This document shows positions 63,798-64,000 of a stretch of DNA of 64,000 bases, in pieces. The position numbers and the translations under genes are program-made. The first letter of the stretch is position 1, and each line of letters begins with the position of its first letter. Source of the stretch: Blastocatellia bacterium. Its GTDB lineage: Bacteria; Acidobacteriota; Blastocatellia; HR10. The stretch is taken from contig JANWYV010000053.1 of the NCBI GenBank assembly GCA_025055075.1, positions 62,001-126,000 of the forward strand, written 5' to 3'. The notes under the pieces were generated by a model. The model had not been told where the DNA came from, made no database searches, and worked only from the letters and a program-made list of their open reading frames with translations.

Positions 63798-64000
63798 ATG
63801 TGGGATGCGATCAAGGAAATGCTGCTCATTAATGTCATCTCTCTGGTGATCGCCCTGGTCTCATTGGGCTTGGCGATTTGGGCGGCGGTGAGCGATCGCT
63901 TCAAGGGAGGCATTGATGACCTTTTCCTTGTATTGGCGGGCGCGCTCTTAGCCTTGCTCTTCTTGATCCCCCCGATCCTAACGCTCAAGCGCAGCGGCGT
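63798..64000 (+). CDS. Small two-helix membrane protein (partial, cut by window edge)
   Basis: The first 67 codons of a gene with AAAGGAGG 9 nt upstream of ATG 63798. The product begins MWDAIKEMLLINVISLVIALVSLG, with a first helix at about 10-30 (ISLVIALVSLGLAIWAAV) and a second at about 42-62 (LFLVLAGALLALLFLIPPILTL). I do not recognise the family. The C-terminus lies outside the window. Confidence 0.75.
   Translation, partial: MWDAIKEMLLINVISLVIALVSLGLAIWAAVSDRFKGGIDDLFLVLAGALLALLFLIPPILTLKRSG

Overview
The window looks like chromosomal DNA of a thermophilic-type Acidobacteriota (Blastocatellia-like) bacterium. This is an inference from gene content: a 1,326-residue Oar/CarboxypepD_reg-type TonB-dependent receptor without a SusD partner, Asp-box secreted proteins, a fused ADP-forming acyl-CoA synthetase, glcDEF, high GC, and many GTG starts and ATGA overlaps. 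No rRNA, tRNA, CRISPR array, transposase or phage gene was seen. Nearly all of the window is dense coding sequence.

Layout. 1-11 kb (minus strand): a long co-directional run rpsO-pnp-DUF3108-pyrR-pyrB-glcD-glcE-glcF-MBL hydrolase, then a partial ferredoxin-NADP-reductase-like flavoprotein cut by the left edge. 11.2-17.8 kb (plus): an oligopeptide-type ABC importer (lipoprotein plus two permeases, no ATPases), a LolA-like exported protein, and SelB. 17.8-27.1 kb (minus): an LPLAT-type acyltransferase with a tiny coiled-coil protein, then the fatty-acid operon yceD-rpmF-plsX-fabH-fabD-fabG-acpP-fabF-etfB-etfA, driven by a near-consensus promoter. 27.3-31.8 kb: pyrC, an ECF sigma factor preceded by two tiny paralogous hydrophobic peptide genes, and groES-groEL. 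31.8-41.5 kb: fused ADP-forming acyl-CoA synthetase, a Wzz/BY-kinase carrying an inserted response-regulator receiver domain, an SLH-like repeat protein, a MenC-type enolase and a large secreted Asp-box protein. 41.5-55.3 kb: Nudix, an orphan ABC ATPase, a permease remnant, rimI, queA, methyltransferase, a repeat-rich nuclease-like protein, CPBP protease, ICMT-like methyltransferase, histidine kinase, thiolase, TsaC/Sua5, DUF2062, a Tat-type class V aminotransferase and a sugar nucleotidyltransferase. 55.5-64 kb: TonB receptor, DUF72, a double-GT2 glycosyltransferase, hutH, and a partial two-helix membrane protein at the right edge.

Functional themes. Envelope building is prominent: fatty-acid and phospholipid synthesis, a polysaccharide chain-length kinase, a nucleotidyltransferase, a GT2 protein and outer-membrane receptors. 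Acyl/2-hydroxyacid oxidation is represented by etfBA, glcDEF, thiolase and ADP-forming acyl-CoA synthetase, and pyrimidine synthesis by pyrR, pyrB and pyrC.

The two most unusual items are (1) the receiver domain inserted inside the catalytic domain of the BY-kinase, with all its phosphorylation-site residues intact, and (2) two paralogous peptide genes of 32 and 36 codons. The peptide genes have strong ribosome binding sites, extensive synonymous divergence and a promoter whose spacer carries a perfect inverted repeat. They lie just upstream of an ECF sigma gene that has no recognisable adjacent anti-sigma gene.
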